Source: Sphingomonas sp. TZW2008
GTDB taxonomy: Bacteria; Pseudomonadota; Alphaproteobacteria; Sphingomonadales; Sphingomonadaceae
DNA length: 64,000 nt
Direction: 5' to 3'
NCBI RefSeq assembly: GCF_002117915.1
Contig: NZ_BDJB01000001.1
Coordinates: forward strand, 209,183 to 273,182
Below the pieces are notes generated by a model. That model had not been told where the DNA came from. It saw only the letters and a program-made list of their open reading frames with translations, and searched no databases. The first letter of the stretch is position 1. Each line of letters starts with the position of its first letter. Positions 54,471 through 62,584 of the stretch are shown piece after piece. A program made the translations under genes and the position numbers.

Positions 54471-56387
54471 TCAGCGCGGCGCAAGCAATCGGTCGAGACC
54501 GGCCTCTCCCGTGCCGATCTTCTCGAGCCGCGGGTAGCGCAGGCCACCGTGCCAGTCGAGCGCAACTTGCCGGTAACGCTCGCCGTTCTTGACCCACATC
54601 TGCACCGACGCCTTGCCGTCCTTTGCCGCGGCGATCGCACCTTTCAGGCGATCATCGGAATAGGCCATGCCATCGACCGAGACGATCGTCGTGCCGACCG
54701 TCAGCCCCGCGTCATAGGCGGGCGACCCCCAGGTGACCGACGTCACCTCATTGCCCGAACCGACGACGAACCCGCCCGAATAGGTGAGATCGGCGACCTT
54801 GCGCGTCTTCTCGCCGTGGCGGAACGACGGCGGCGCATCGGTGGTGTAGACAAGGCGATAGCCGTTGCGTTCCAGCCCCGAGAGCGGCGCGCCCTTGCCA
54901 TTTTCGGTCAACCGCTGCGTCAGCAGCGTGCGCCAATCGTACGGCTGGATCGCGTTAAGCGTCGTGACGAGATCGTCGAACGTGTAGGTGAGATCGCCCC
55001 AGTCGCCGTCGCGCACCCCGAAAAAGGCACGGGCGAAATCGTCGATCGACTTGCGCCCACCCGACAGCGCGCGCAGCTGCGAGTCGACCTCGAGCCAGAC
55101 GAGCATGCCCTCGCTGTAGTAATCCTCGCTGCGCTGCCAGCTCGACCAGCCCTTGGGCCGGCGCGCCGAGATGATCGGATCGTTGGTCGTGTCGAGGAGG
55201 TCGCGCCATTGCCGCGCGGGCTGGCTGTCGTAGAGCGCCGCGGTGGCGGCGAGCTGGTCGAGCGTATCGGCCTTCGACACCATCCCCGAGCGCGCCTGGA
55301 GGACATAGCCCCAGAATTGCGTTTGACCTTCGTATACCCACAGCAGCGAGTTGCGCATCGGCGTGCGGAAATCGGGCGTCCACGAATCGGCGCCGCGGCG
55401 GAACTTGCCGTTCCAGCTGTGCGAATATTCGTGCGGCAGCAGATTGCGCCGGCCGGGGCCGTCATCCCACTTGGTGAAATAGCCTGGCGTGACGCCGTTC
55501 TCGCTCGAGCGGTGATGCTCGAGCCCGATGCCGCCGAGATTGTCGCTGATCGACAGCAGGAAGGTGTATTTGTCGTAATGCTGGCTGCCGAACACCTTTA
55601 CCGCCTGATCGACGAGCCGCTTGTGCGCATCGATCTGCGCCGGGGTGGCGGCGAGCTCGGCGGGCGTATCGGCGAAGACAGCGAGCGAGACGCGCTGGGT
55701 TAGCGGCCATGTCTTGGCGTAGCGGCCGGCGACGATCGGCGAATCGACCAGCGTCTCGTAATTGACGCGATCGTAGCTGTAGGTGCTGCCCGCGACCTTG
55801 GCGGGGATCGCGCCCGCCGCCGTCCAGCCGGCGGGATATTTCACCGTCATGCTGACCGGGATCTGCCGCGTGAACCAGCCGGCGGGATAGAGGCTGAGCG
55901 AATTGGGCTGGAGGCTGAGCAGCTCGGGCGTCATCGTGATGCGGCCCTGATCGCCCTTCGTCGCCGACAGGAACTGGAAGCTCGCCTCGATCTCGCGCGT
56001 GCCGGCGGGCACGTCGAGGTGGAAGGCGTAGACGTCGACCGGATCGCGCGTCCACGCGATCCGCCGCCCGCCGGCGGTGACGACGAGGCCGGCAAGCTTC
56101 TCGATCTGGCCGCGCGGGCCATGGTTGCCGGGCAGCCATTCGGGAAACAGCAGCACCATCGGGCCGGGCTTCGCCACGGGGATCGTCTCGGTGATGCGGA
56201 AGATCCCGCGCGTCACGTCAGTCGCGTCGATCGCGAGGCGGATCGTGCCGGGATAGGGCTGATCGACGGGATCGGGGATCGTGGCCGCAAAGGGCAGCGG
56301 CTGGGGCGCCGAATTGCCGCTGGGTACCTGGGCCGAAAGCGCGGCGGCGGAGGCGAGCAACAGGCCCGCGGTGAGGGGACGATACAT
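54471..56387 (-). CDS. M61 family metallopeptidase with PDZ domain
   Basis: A 638-residue exported peptidase (glycyl aminopeptidase family). The signal peptide is MYRPLTAGLLLASAAALSAQ. The gluzincin motif HEYSH (His319, Glu320, His323) is followed by the third zinc ligand Glu353 in WVYEGQTQFWG. A PDZ-like domain near the C-terminus has the segment WGSPAYDAGLTVGTTIVSVDG. It probably trims peptides in the periplasm. The start is placed at the signal-peptide methionine; a reading 36 codons longer is serine-rich and unlikely. Confidence 0.92.
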   Translation of the reverse strand: MYRPLTAGLLLASAAALSAQVPSGNSAPQPLPFAATIPDPVDQPYPGTIRLAIDATDVTRGIFRITETIPVAKPGPMVLLFPEWLPGNHGPRGQIEKLAGLVVTAGGRRIAWTRDPVDVYAFHLDVPAGTREIEASFQFLSATKGDQGRITMTPELLSLQPNSLSLYPAGWFTRQIPVSMTVKYPAGWTAAGAIPAKVAGSTYSYDRVNYETLVDSPIVAGRYAKTWPLTQRVSLAVFADTPAELAATPAQIDAHKRLVDQAVKVFGSQHYDKYTFLLSISDNLGGIGLEHHRSSENGVTPGYFTKWDDGPGRRNLLPHEYSHSWNGKFRRGADSWTPDFRTPMRNSLLWVYEGQTQFWGYVLQARSGMVSKADTLDQLAATAALYDSQPARQWRDLLDTTNDPIISARRPKGWSSWQRSEDYYSEGMLVWLEVDSQLRALSGGRKSIDDFARAFFGVRDGDWGDLTYTFDDLVTTLNAIQPYDWRTLLTQRLTENGKGAPLSGLERNGYRLVYTTDAPPSFRHGEKTRKVADLTYSGGFVVGSGNEVTSVTWGSPAYDAGLTVGTTIVSVDGMAYSDDRLKGAIAAAKDGKASVQMWVKNGERYRQVALDWHGGLRYPRLEKIGTGEAGLDRLLAPR

Positions 56388-56433
56388 CGCCGATGCGCTA
56401 GCGTGCCGGGCGGCGAAGCTCAATCGCCGGCCA

Positions 56434-57084
56434 TCAATTGCCCAAGACATTGATCGTGAAAGCGAGCACGCCGAGGTTGAAGACGAAAGCGGCAAGGCAG
56501 TGGCCGATCACGACGCGGCGCATCGCGCGCGAGACGATCGCGACATCCGAGGTCTGGAACGTCATGCCGAGCGTGAAGGCGAAATAGATGAAGTCCCAGT
56601 AATCGGGCTCGTCGCCCTTCGCGCCGGGAAAGTCGAGGCCGCCCGCGTCGCCCGCATCACCAGGCGAGTAATAGAGGTGCGCGTAGTGCAGCGCGTAGGC
56701 GGAGTTCGAGAACAGCCAGGCGAGCGCGAGCGTGCCGATGACGAGCGCGGTGCCGAGCGGCGAGCCGCGCTGCGCGACCTCGTTGGCGACCGCGACGAGG
56801 ATGACGAGCGTCACCAGCACCGTCAGCGCGAGCAATCCGGTGCGATTGGCATCGTTGCGCGCGGCGCGGCGGCGCATCGCAGCGCTGCGATCGTCGAGCA
56901 GCGGCGCGAGCGAGGCGAGGAAGCCGAGGCTAGCGACGTCGAAGCCGATCATCAACGCGCGGCCACCCGGCAGCCCCGCAGCGGCGGCTATCGTGGCGGT
57001 GAGGACTACGCCAAGCGCGAAGAGGATGAAGCGCGGCGGCGCGATCCGGTTGCCGAGGCGGAAGCGGCCGCGCGCGTTCGTCAT
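56434..57084 (-). CDS. DUF1345 membrane protein
   Basis: A 216-residue inner-membrane protein with about six predicted helices, matching the DUF1345 family ([12 protein letters not shown], then [18 protein letters not shown]). The second motif resembles a pore-like segment of ion-channel proteins, but the function is unknown. It lies 47 bases upstream of the M61 peptidase gene on the same strand, so they may be co-transcribed. It is divergent from hisS, with only 47 bases between their starts. Confidence 0.86.
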   Translation of the reverse strand: MTNARGRFRLGNRIAPPRFILFALGVVLTATIAAAAGLPGGRALMIGFDVASLGFLASLAPLLDDRSAAMRRRAARNDANRTGLLALTVLVTLVILVAVANEVAQRGSPLGTALVIGTLALAWLFSNSAYALHYAHLYYSPGDAGDAGGLDFPGAKGDEPDYWDFIYFAFTLGMTFQTSDVAIVSRAMRRVVIGHCLAAFVFNLGVLAFTINVLGN

Positions 57085-57131
57085 CGGCAGGTGCTAGCGC
57101 GCGGCGCGGGGCGCGACTAGATGCGGCCGCG

Positions 57132-58520
57132 ATGGCGCGTATCCAGACCCCCAATCGCGTGCGCGGCACGCAGGACATCCTCGGCAGCGAGGAGCGCCGC
57201 TTCGCGCGCGTGCTCGAGACGTTCGATCGCGTACGCCGGCTCTATTGCTTCCAGCGCGTTGAGATCCCGATGTTCGAGGCGACCGAGGTATTCGCGCGCT
57301 CGATCGGCGAGACGACCGACGTCGTGTCGAAGGAGATGTACACCTTTCCCGATCGCGGCGGGGATTCGCTGACGCTGCGGCCAGAGTTCACCGCGGGGAT
57401 CGCGCGCGCGTATCTGACCGAGGGGTGGCAGCAATATGCGCCGCTCAAGCTCGCGACGAGCGGCGCGGTGTTCCGCTACGAGCGGCCGCAGAAGGGGCGG
57501 TATCGCCAGTTTCACCAGATCGATGCCGAGATTCTGGGGGCGCCCGAACCCGCGGCGGACGTCGAACTGCTGACGCTCGCCGACCAGCTGCTGCGCGAGC
57601 TGGGCATCGCCGACGGCGTGACGCTGCAGCTCAACACGCTGGGCGATGCCGAGACGCGCGATGCGTGGCGCGCGGCGCTGGTGGCGCATTTCGAGGCGCA
57701 CCGCGAGGAATTGTCCGAGGACAGCCTGAAGCGGCTCGACAAGAATCCGATGCGCATCCTCGATTCGAAGGATCCGAAGGATCGTCCGATCGCCGACAGC
57801 GCGCCCGATATCGACGCGTATCTGACGCCCGAGGCGCGCGGGTTCTTCGACGCGGTGACCGCGGGGCTGGATGCCGCCGGAGTGCGCTGGCAACGCAACC
57901 CACGGCTGGTGCGCGGGCTCGACTATTATCGCCACACTGCGTTCGAATTCGTCACCGACCGGCTCGGCGCGCAGGGCACGGTGCTGGCCGGCGGGCGCTA
58001 CGACGGACTGGTCGAGAGCTTGGGCGGGCCGGCGACGGCGGGCGTGGGCTGGGCGGCCGGGGTCGAGCGGCTGGCGATGCTGCTTGAGGAGGCAGGGGTA
58101 AGTGCCGAGCAAGTAAACGATGTGGCAGTCATTTCAGGTGGCCAAAATACTGACAGAGCAGTATGGGAAATCACGTATGCGCTGCGCCATAACGCGCAGG
58201 GAAAACATAATCGTCCGCTACTTAGCGTAGAAGCTTATGTTGGACGTGCTCGTAATAAGCTGTTTCAAAAAGCTCGACCAAAGTCATCTACGATGATTCT
58301 TGTGGACGAAGCGGAAAGCATAGACGGTAGCTTCGCAAAAATCCGATTCTCGACGGGTGCTTTTGGTGTCTCGGCATACAAAATTTTTGATGTTGTTGAA
58401 GCTCTCCGGGTTGCTGGCTTTGATGTTAAGATTCCTACTGACGCGCTCCCAACGTCAGATCAGAGGATGATAAGTCCATCTAACGAGTTGTTCATCTTGG
58501 GCAAGTCGTCCGGCGCATGA
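57132..58520 (+). CDS. hisS: Histidyl-tRNA synthetase with an atypical, low-GC C-terminal domain
   Basis: A 462-residue class II synthetase. The catalytic core is intact: motif 2 is [16 protein letters not shown] near residue 114, the histidine-binding HisA motif is [16 protein letters not shown] near 258, and motif 3 is [12 protein letters not shown]. From about residue 325 ([11 protein letters not shown]) the sequence no longer resembles the usual HisRS anticodon-binding domain, and the DNA drops to about 46 % GC by hand count with AT-ending codons. The last ~138 residues keep a loosely similar strand-helix rhythm ([43 protein letters not shown]) and add a tail absent from normal enzymes; overall it is about 40 residues longer than usual. 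The stop overlaps the prfA ATG. Histidylation by the core is expected; anticodon-domain function is uncertain. Confidence 0.93.
   Translation: MARIQTPNRVRGTQDILGSEERRFARVLETFDRVRRLYCFQRVEIPMFEATEVFARSIGETTDVVSKEMYTFPDRGGDSLTLRPEFTAGIARAYLTEGWQQYAPLKLATSGAVFRYERPQKGRYRQFHQIDAEILGAPEPAADVELLTLADQLLRELGIADGVTLQLNTLGDAETRDAWRAALVAHFEAHREELSEDSLKRLDKNPMRILDSKDPKDRPIADSAPDIDAYLTPEARGFFDAVTAGLDAAGVRWQRNPRLVRGLDYYRHTAFEFVTDRLGAQGTVLAGGRYDGLVESLGGPATAGVGWAAGVERLAMLLEEAGVSAEQVNDVAVISGGQNTDRAVWEITYALRHNAQGKHNRPLLSVEAYVGRARNKLFQKARPKSSTMILVDEAESIDGSFAKIRFSTGAFGVSAYKIFDVVEALRVAGFDVKIPTDALPTSDQRMISPSNELFILGKSSGA
58099..58508 (+). other. Low-GC replaced segment in the 3' end of hisS
   Basis: Over 58141-58500, 167 of 360 bases are G or C (about 46 %), against roughly 68-70 % in the flanking genes. 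The boundaries are sharp: upstream GAGGAGGCAGGGGTAAG and downstream GGCAAGTCGTCCGGCGC. Codons such as AAA, ATT, CTT and GTT, rare elsewhere in the window, are common here. No integrase, repeat or insertion sequence is visible. Confidence 0.85.
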
Positions 58521-59590
58521 CCGCCATTTCGCTCGACCGTATTCGGCAGATCGAGGCGCGGCGTGACGAGCTCGCGGCGCAGATGGCGACGGGCGATCTG
58601 CCCGGCGACCGCTTCGTCGCGGTGTCGAAGGAATATGCCGAGCTCGAACCCGTCGCGGCGGCGGCGGCGGAGGTGCGGCGGTTGCGGCAGGAGGCGGAGA
58701 GCCTCGCCTTCATGACCGAGGATGCCGACGCCGAGCTGCGTGCGATGGCGGCGGACGAGCTGCACGACAACAAGGCGGCGCTCGACGCGGCGGACCGGCG
58801 GCTCGCGCTTGCGCTGCTGCCGCGTGATGCCGCCGACGAGCGCTCGGCGATGCTCGAGCTGCGCGCCGGCACGGGCGGCGACGAGGCGGCGCTGTTCGCG
58901 GGCGACCTGTTCCGCATGTATCAGCGCTATGCCGAGGGGCAGGGCTGGCGCGTCGAGCTGATCTCCGCGTCGGAGAGCGACGCCGGCGGCTACAAGGAAG
59001 TCGTTGCCAGCGTCACCGGGCAGGGGGTGTTCGCCAGGCTGAAGTTCGAGAGCGGCGTCCACCGCGTGCAGCGCGTGCCAGTGACGGAGAGCGGCGGGCG
59101 CATCCACACCTCCGCCGCGACGGTCGCGGTGCTGCCCGAGGCCGAGGACGTCGACGTGCAGATCGACGACAAGGATCTGCGCATCGACATCTATCGCTCC
59201 TCCGGCCCCGGCGGCCAGTCGGTCAACACCACCGACAGCGCGGTGCGGATCGTCCATATCCCCACCGGACTGACGGTGATCCAGCAGGACGAGAAATCGC
59301 AGCACAAGAACAAGGCCAAGGCGCTGAAGGTGCTGCGTACGCGTCTCTACGAAATGGAGCGCGAGCGGCTGCACGCCGAGCGGGCCGGCGCGCGCAAGTC
59401 GATGGTCGGCAGCGGCGATCGTTCCGAACGCATCCGGACGTACAATTTCCCGCAGGGGCGCGTCACCGATCACCGCATCAACCTGACGCTGCACCGCCTG
59501 CCCGAGATCCTGCAGGGCGACATGGCCGAGCTGATCGGCGCGCTGATCGCGCAGGACGAGGCGGAGCGGCTGGCGAGCCTGAGTGAGTGA
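58517..59590 (+). CDS. prfA: Peptide chain release factor 1
   Basis: A 357-residue class I release factor for UAG and UAA. The stop-codon recognition tripeptide is PVT at residues 188-190 and the catalytic GGQ is at residues 232-234 in [15 protein letters not shown]. Length is normal. The ATG overlaps the hisS stop by 4 bases and its last codons overlap prmC, the gene for the enzyme that methylates the GGQ glutamine. Confidence 0.97.
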   Translation: MTAISLDRIRQIEARRDELAAQMATGDLPGDRFVAVSKEYAELEPVAAAAAEVRRLRQEAESLAFMTEDADAELRAMAADELHDNKAALDAADRRLALALLPRDAADERSAMLELRAGTGGDEAALFAGDLFRMYQRYAEGQGWRVELISASESDAGGYKEVVASVTGQGVFARLKFESGVHRVQRVPVTESGGRIHTSAATVAVLPEAEDVDVQIDDKDLRIDIYRSSGPGGQSVNTTDSAVRIVHIPTGLTVIQQDEKSQHKNKAKALKVLRTRLYEMERERLHAERAGARKSMVGSGDRSERIRTYNFPQGRVTDHRINLTLHRLPEILQGDMAELIGALIAQDEAERLASLSE

Positions 59591-60407
59591 GGCGGGCGGC
59601 GCGCGCGCGGCGCTGAACGCGGCGGCGGCGCGCTTCGCCTTCTCCCCCACCGCGCGGCTCGATGCCGAGCTGTTGCTCGCGCATGCGCTGGGCATCACGC
59701 GCGAGCGGCTGCTGCTGACACTTGGCGACGTCGTGCCACCGCCGGGATTCGCCGCGCTGGTCGAGCGGCGCGCGCGGCACGAGCCGGTCGCCTATATCAC
59801 CGGCACGCGCGCCTTCTGGACGATTGATCTCGACGTCGCGCCTGGCGTGTTGATTCCGCGGCCGGACAGCGAAACGCTGATCGAGGCGGCGGTGGAGCAT
59901 TTCGCGGGCACGCCCGGCCCGCGCACGATTCTCGACCTCGGTACGGGATCGGGCGCGCTGCTGCTCGCTGCGCTCGATCAATGGCCCCACGCGAGCGGCG
60001 TGGGCATCGACGCCTCGGCGATGGCGATCGCAGTGGCGGCGCGCAACGCGGCGCGGCTCGCGCCTGGGCGGGCGACGATCGCGTCGGGCGATTGGACGGG
60101 GACGGGCGCGGCGTTCGATCTCGTCCTGTGCAATCCGCCCTATGTCGCGGCGGCGGCGGCGCTGCCGCACGAGGTGGCCGACTACGAGCCCGCGAGCGCG
60201 TTGTTCGCCGGGGCCGACGGCCTCGACGATTATCGCCGGCTGGCCGTCACGTTGGGGCCGCAGATCGCGCCTGGGGGCGTTGCGTGTGTCGAGATTGGTG
60301 CCGACCAGGGCCAGTCCGCGCCGCCGCTGTTTCGTGCCGAAGGCCTGACAGTGACCGTCCGCCGTGATCTTGCCGGGCGCGACCGTTGCCTAGTCATCAC
60401 GCCTTGA
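59583..60407 (+). CDS. prmC: Release factor glutamine methyltransferase
   Basis: A 274-residue SAM-dependent enzyme that N5-methylates the glutamine of the GGQ motif in release factors. It has a helical N-terminal domain ([32 protein letters not shown]), the SAM loop [16 protein letters not shown] and the catalytic NPPY motif ([11 protein letters not shown]). The start is a GTG at 59583, overlapping prfA by 8 bases. The gene order prfA-prmC is widely conserved. Confidence 0.95.
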   Translation: MSEAGGARAALNAAAARFAFSPTARLDAELLLAHALGITRERLLLTLGDVVPPPGFAALVERRARHEPVAYITGTRAFWTIDLDVAPGVLIPRPDSETLIEAAVEHFAGTPGPRTILDLGTGSGALLLAALDQWPHASGVGIDASAMAIAVAARNAARLAPGRATIASGDWTGTGAAFDLVLCNPPYVAAAAALPHEVADYEPASALFAGADGLDDYRRLAVTLGPQIAPGGVACVEIGADQGQSAPPLFRAEGLTVTVRRDLAGRDRCLVITP

Positions 60408-60667
60408 AACGACACGACCGCGCCACAATATTTCTCTTTGAGAAACAGCCGTCGCTCGTTATGGCAGCGGCAGGGGCACGCAAAATCAACACTGTTGGTT
60501 GAATTTTGGGCGGGTTGCCCTCCCTTCGTCATCAGCCGCTGCAGTCCGGCGGCCGGGACAGGCTCTGGCAGAGGCATGCCGTCGCATGATCTCTACTGGG
60601 CCGGGGAATGTTGCACCGACGATCCCGGGAGCATGGCCGGTTTTGGTTTGAGGACGAGGACAGTAAT

Positions 60668-61693
60668 TTGATCAACAACCGTCAGAACGGTCGCCGTCGC
60701 GGCCGTGGTGGGCAGCGGCCGCAGGGTGGCAGCAGCCAGGGACAGCGTGACAACGGCAATCGGATCGACAGCCGCGCGCGCGGCAACGCCAGCCAATTGT
60801 ACGAGAAGTACAAGAACATGGCCTCGGATGCGCAGCGCCAGGGCGATCGGGTTAACACCGAATATTATCTGCAGTTCGCCGACCATTATTTTCGCGTCCT
60901 CGCCGACCAGCGTGGGCGCTACGAAGATCAGCAGCCGCGCCGCCAGCAGAACGATTTCGACGGCGACGACGATTATGGCGACGAGGGTGAGCCGATCCGC
61001 GCCTACGAGCAGGGCCGTGGCGGCGACGAGCGTGGCGAGCGCGACGGCAACCGTGGCGACGGCAATCGTGCGGAAGGGCGCGGCGAGAACCGCCAGCAGG
61101 AAGGGCGCCAGTCGGAAGCGCGCCAGTTCGACGGCGGTCGCACATACGACGGATCGCGGCAGCGCGATGGTAGCCGGCAAGATAGCGGGCGCCCGGACGG
61201 CGGGCGGCAGTTCGATCGTCAGCGCCCGGCCGATGGCAATCGCCAGCGCGACGACAATCGCCAGGCCGATGCCGGTCGGGAGCGGCAGGCGCGCTACGGC
61301 GATGGCGACGATGGCGAGCAGCGGGTTGCACCGCCTGCGCGTCGCTTCGCCACACCGCGTGGTGACGAGGGCCGTCGCGACGAGCGCGTGATGGGCGAAG
61401 AGGGCGGCATCGAGGGTGCGGCACAGAGCCGGGAGGCCGAATTGCAGGTGCACGGCGGCAATGTTGCGGTCGCAGAGGAAGCGGCGCCCAAGCGGCGCGG
61501 CCGCCCGCGCAAGATTGTGGCGCCCGAACAGCAGCTTGGGCTCGACACCAGTGTCCTGCCGCCGTCGATTGGTACGTCCGAGCCGGCGGCAGCGGGCGAT
61601 GCGGCGGATACGCCGGCTGCTCCCAAGCCGCGGCGGCGCCGTACGCCGGCCAGCGCGCCGGAAACGAGCCCAGAGACCAGCACGGTTAGCTGA
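60668..61693 (+). CDS. DUF4167 protein with long disordered Arg/Gln/Asp-rich region
   Basis: A 341-residue cytoplasmic protein. The N-terminal domain, starting at INNRQNGRRRGRGGQ, contains the DUF4167 core around SQLYEKYKNMASDAQRQGD and NTEYYLQFADHYFRVLADQ. The rest, about residues 80-270, is low-complexity and charged, built from RQ/DG/NR units, and the C-terminus has a KRRGRPRK AT-hook-like motif. The likely start is a TTG at 60668, where the family N-terminus begins; ATG 60632 upstream is an alternative. RNA or DNA binding is plausible from composition but unproven. It follows prmC after 260 bases. Confidence 0.85.
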   Translation: MINNRQNGRRRGRGGQRPQGGSSQGQRDNGNRIDSRARGNASQLYEKYKNMASDAQRQGDRVNTEYYLQFADHYFRVLADQRGRYEDQQPRRQQNDFDGDDDYGDEGEPIRAYEQGRGGDERGERDGNRGDGNRAEGRGENRQQEGRQSEARQFDGGRTYDGSRQRDGSRQDSGRPDGGRQFDRQRPADGNRQRDDNRQADAGRERQARYGDGDDGEQRVAPPARRFATPRGDEGRRDERVMGEEGGIEGAAQSREAELQVHGGNVAVAEEAAPKRRGRPRKIVAPEQQLGLDTSVLPPSIGTSEPAAAGDAADTPAAPKPRRRRTPASAPETSPETSTVS

Positions 61694-61766
61694 GCGCCAG
61701 GCAGGTGAATGGTTGAAGAGGGGTCGGTTCCGCGAGAAGCCGGCCCTTCTCGTATCCGTGTCACGA

Positions 61767-62036
61767 TCACAGATCGCGGGGATCGATCGCCTCGTCATGC
61801 CCGGTGCCGGACGACAGAAATGTCAGCCCCATCAGCGCGCCGGCCATCAGCACCGATCCCGTCACCCCGCCGATCATCGCCAGCGTCGCGACCCAGCCGA
61901 GCGCGCCATAGGCCTCCCCGACCAGCCACACCGCGAGCAGCGAGGCGACGAGGCCGATCGCGCCGGACCAGCCGAGCAGGCGACGGAAGCGCCGCCAGGC
62001 GAAGCGCGCATATTCGGGATCGTCGAGCCGGCTCAT
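61767..62036 (-). CDS. Small two-helix membrane protein
   Basis: An 89-residue protein with two hydrophobic helices (WSGAIGLVASLLAVWLVG and ATLAMIGGVTGSVLMAGALMG) and a charged N-terminus (MSRLDDPEYARFAWRRFRR). No family recognised. The start follows GGGAAGC; an ATG three codons earlier is possible. It is transcribed convergently with the DUF4167 gene. Confidence 0.65.
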   Translation of the reverse strand: MSRLDDPEYARFAWRRFRRLLGWSGAIGLVASLLAVWLVGEAYGALGWVATLAMIGGVTGSVLMAGALMGLTFLSSGTGHDEAIDPRDL

Positions 62037-62149
62037 GCTTCCCATCTGGCGGCAAAGCGCGCACACTTCCAGTCGCGCGACTGCCCGGGCCGTGTGGCGC
62101 CTAAGCGATCGCACGACGATCCGGGGGGCGGAACGAGAGGAGTGAGGCC

Positions 62150-62578
62150 ATGACCATCGCGGCGATCCTTCGCACCAAGGGGCACGACATCGTATCGGTA
62201 TCGCCCGACGAGACCGTTCGCGGCGCGATTGCGCTGCTCGCGTCGCGGCGGATCGGCGCGGTGCCGGTGATCGAGGGGGACGCCGTTAGCGGCGTCTTCT
62301 CCGAACGCGACGTGATCTACTGTCTGAAGGACGGCGACACGGCGGTGCTCGACCGGGCGGTACGCGACGTCATGACCGCGCCGGCGCTGACCGTGTCGCC
62401 CGACGATTCGGTGATCGGCGCGCTATCGCTGATGACGCGGCGGCGGATCCGGCATTTGCCCGTGGTGGACGGTGGGCGGATGGTCGGGGTCGTCTCGATC
62501 GGCGATCTCGTCAAGCATCGCATCGACCGGATCGAGGCCGACGCTGCAGCGATGCGCGACTATATCCAGCAGGCGTGA
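62150..62578 (+). CDS. Protein with two CBS domains
   Basis: A 142-residue cytoplasmic protein consisting only of a CBS pair: domain one at residues ~8-62 (ETVRGAIALLASRRIGAVPVIEGD) and domain two at ~75-128 (DDSVIGALSLMTRRRIRHLPVVDGG), each ending in a GVxSxxD-type turn. Such modules bind adenine nucleotides and regulate partner proteins; the partner is unknown. The ribosome-binding site is GAGAGGAG. Confidence 0.92.
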   Translation: MTIAAILRTKGHDIVSVSPDETVRGAIALLASRRIGAVPVIEGDAVSGVFSERDVIYCLKDGDTAVLDRAVRDVMTAPALTVSPDDSVIGALSLMTRRRIRHLPVVDGGRMVGVVSIGDLVKHRIDRIEADAAAMRDYIQQA

Positions 62579-62584
62579 CGCCGA

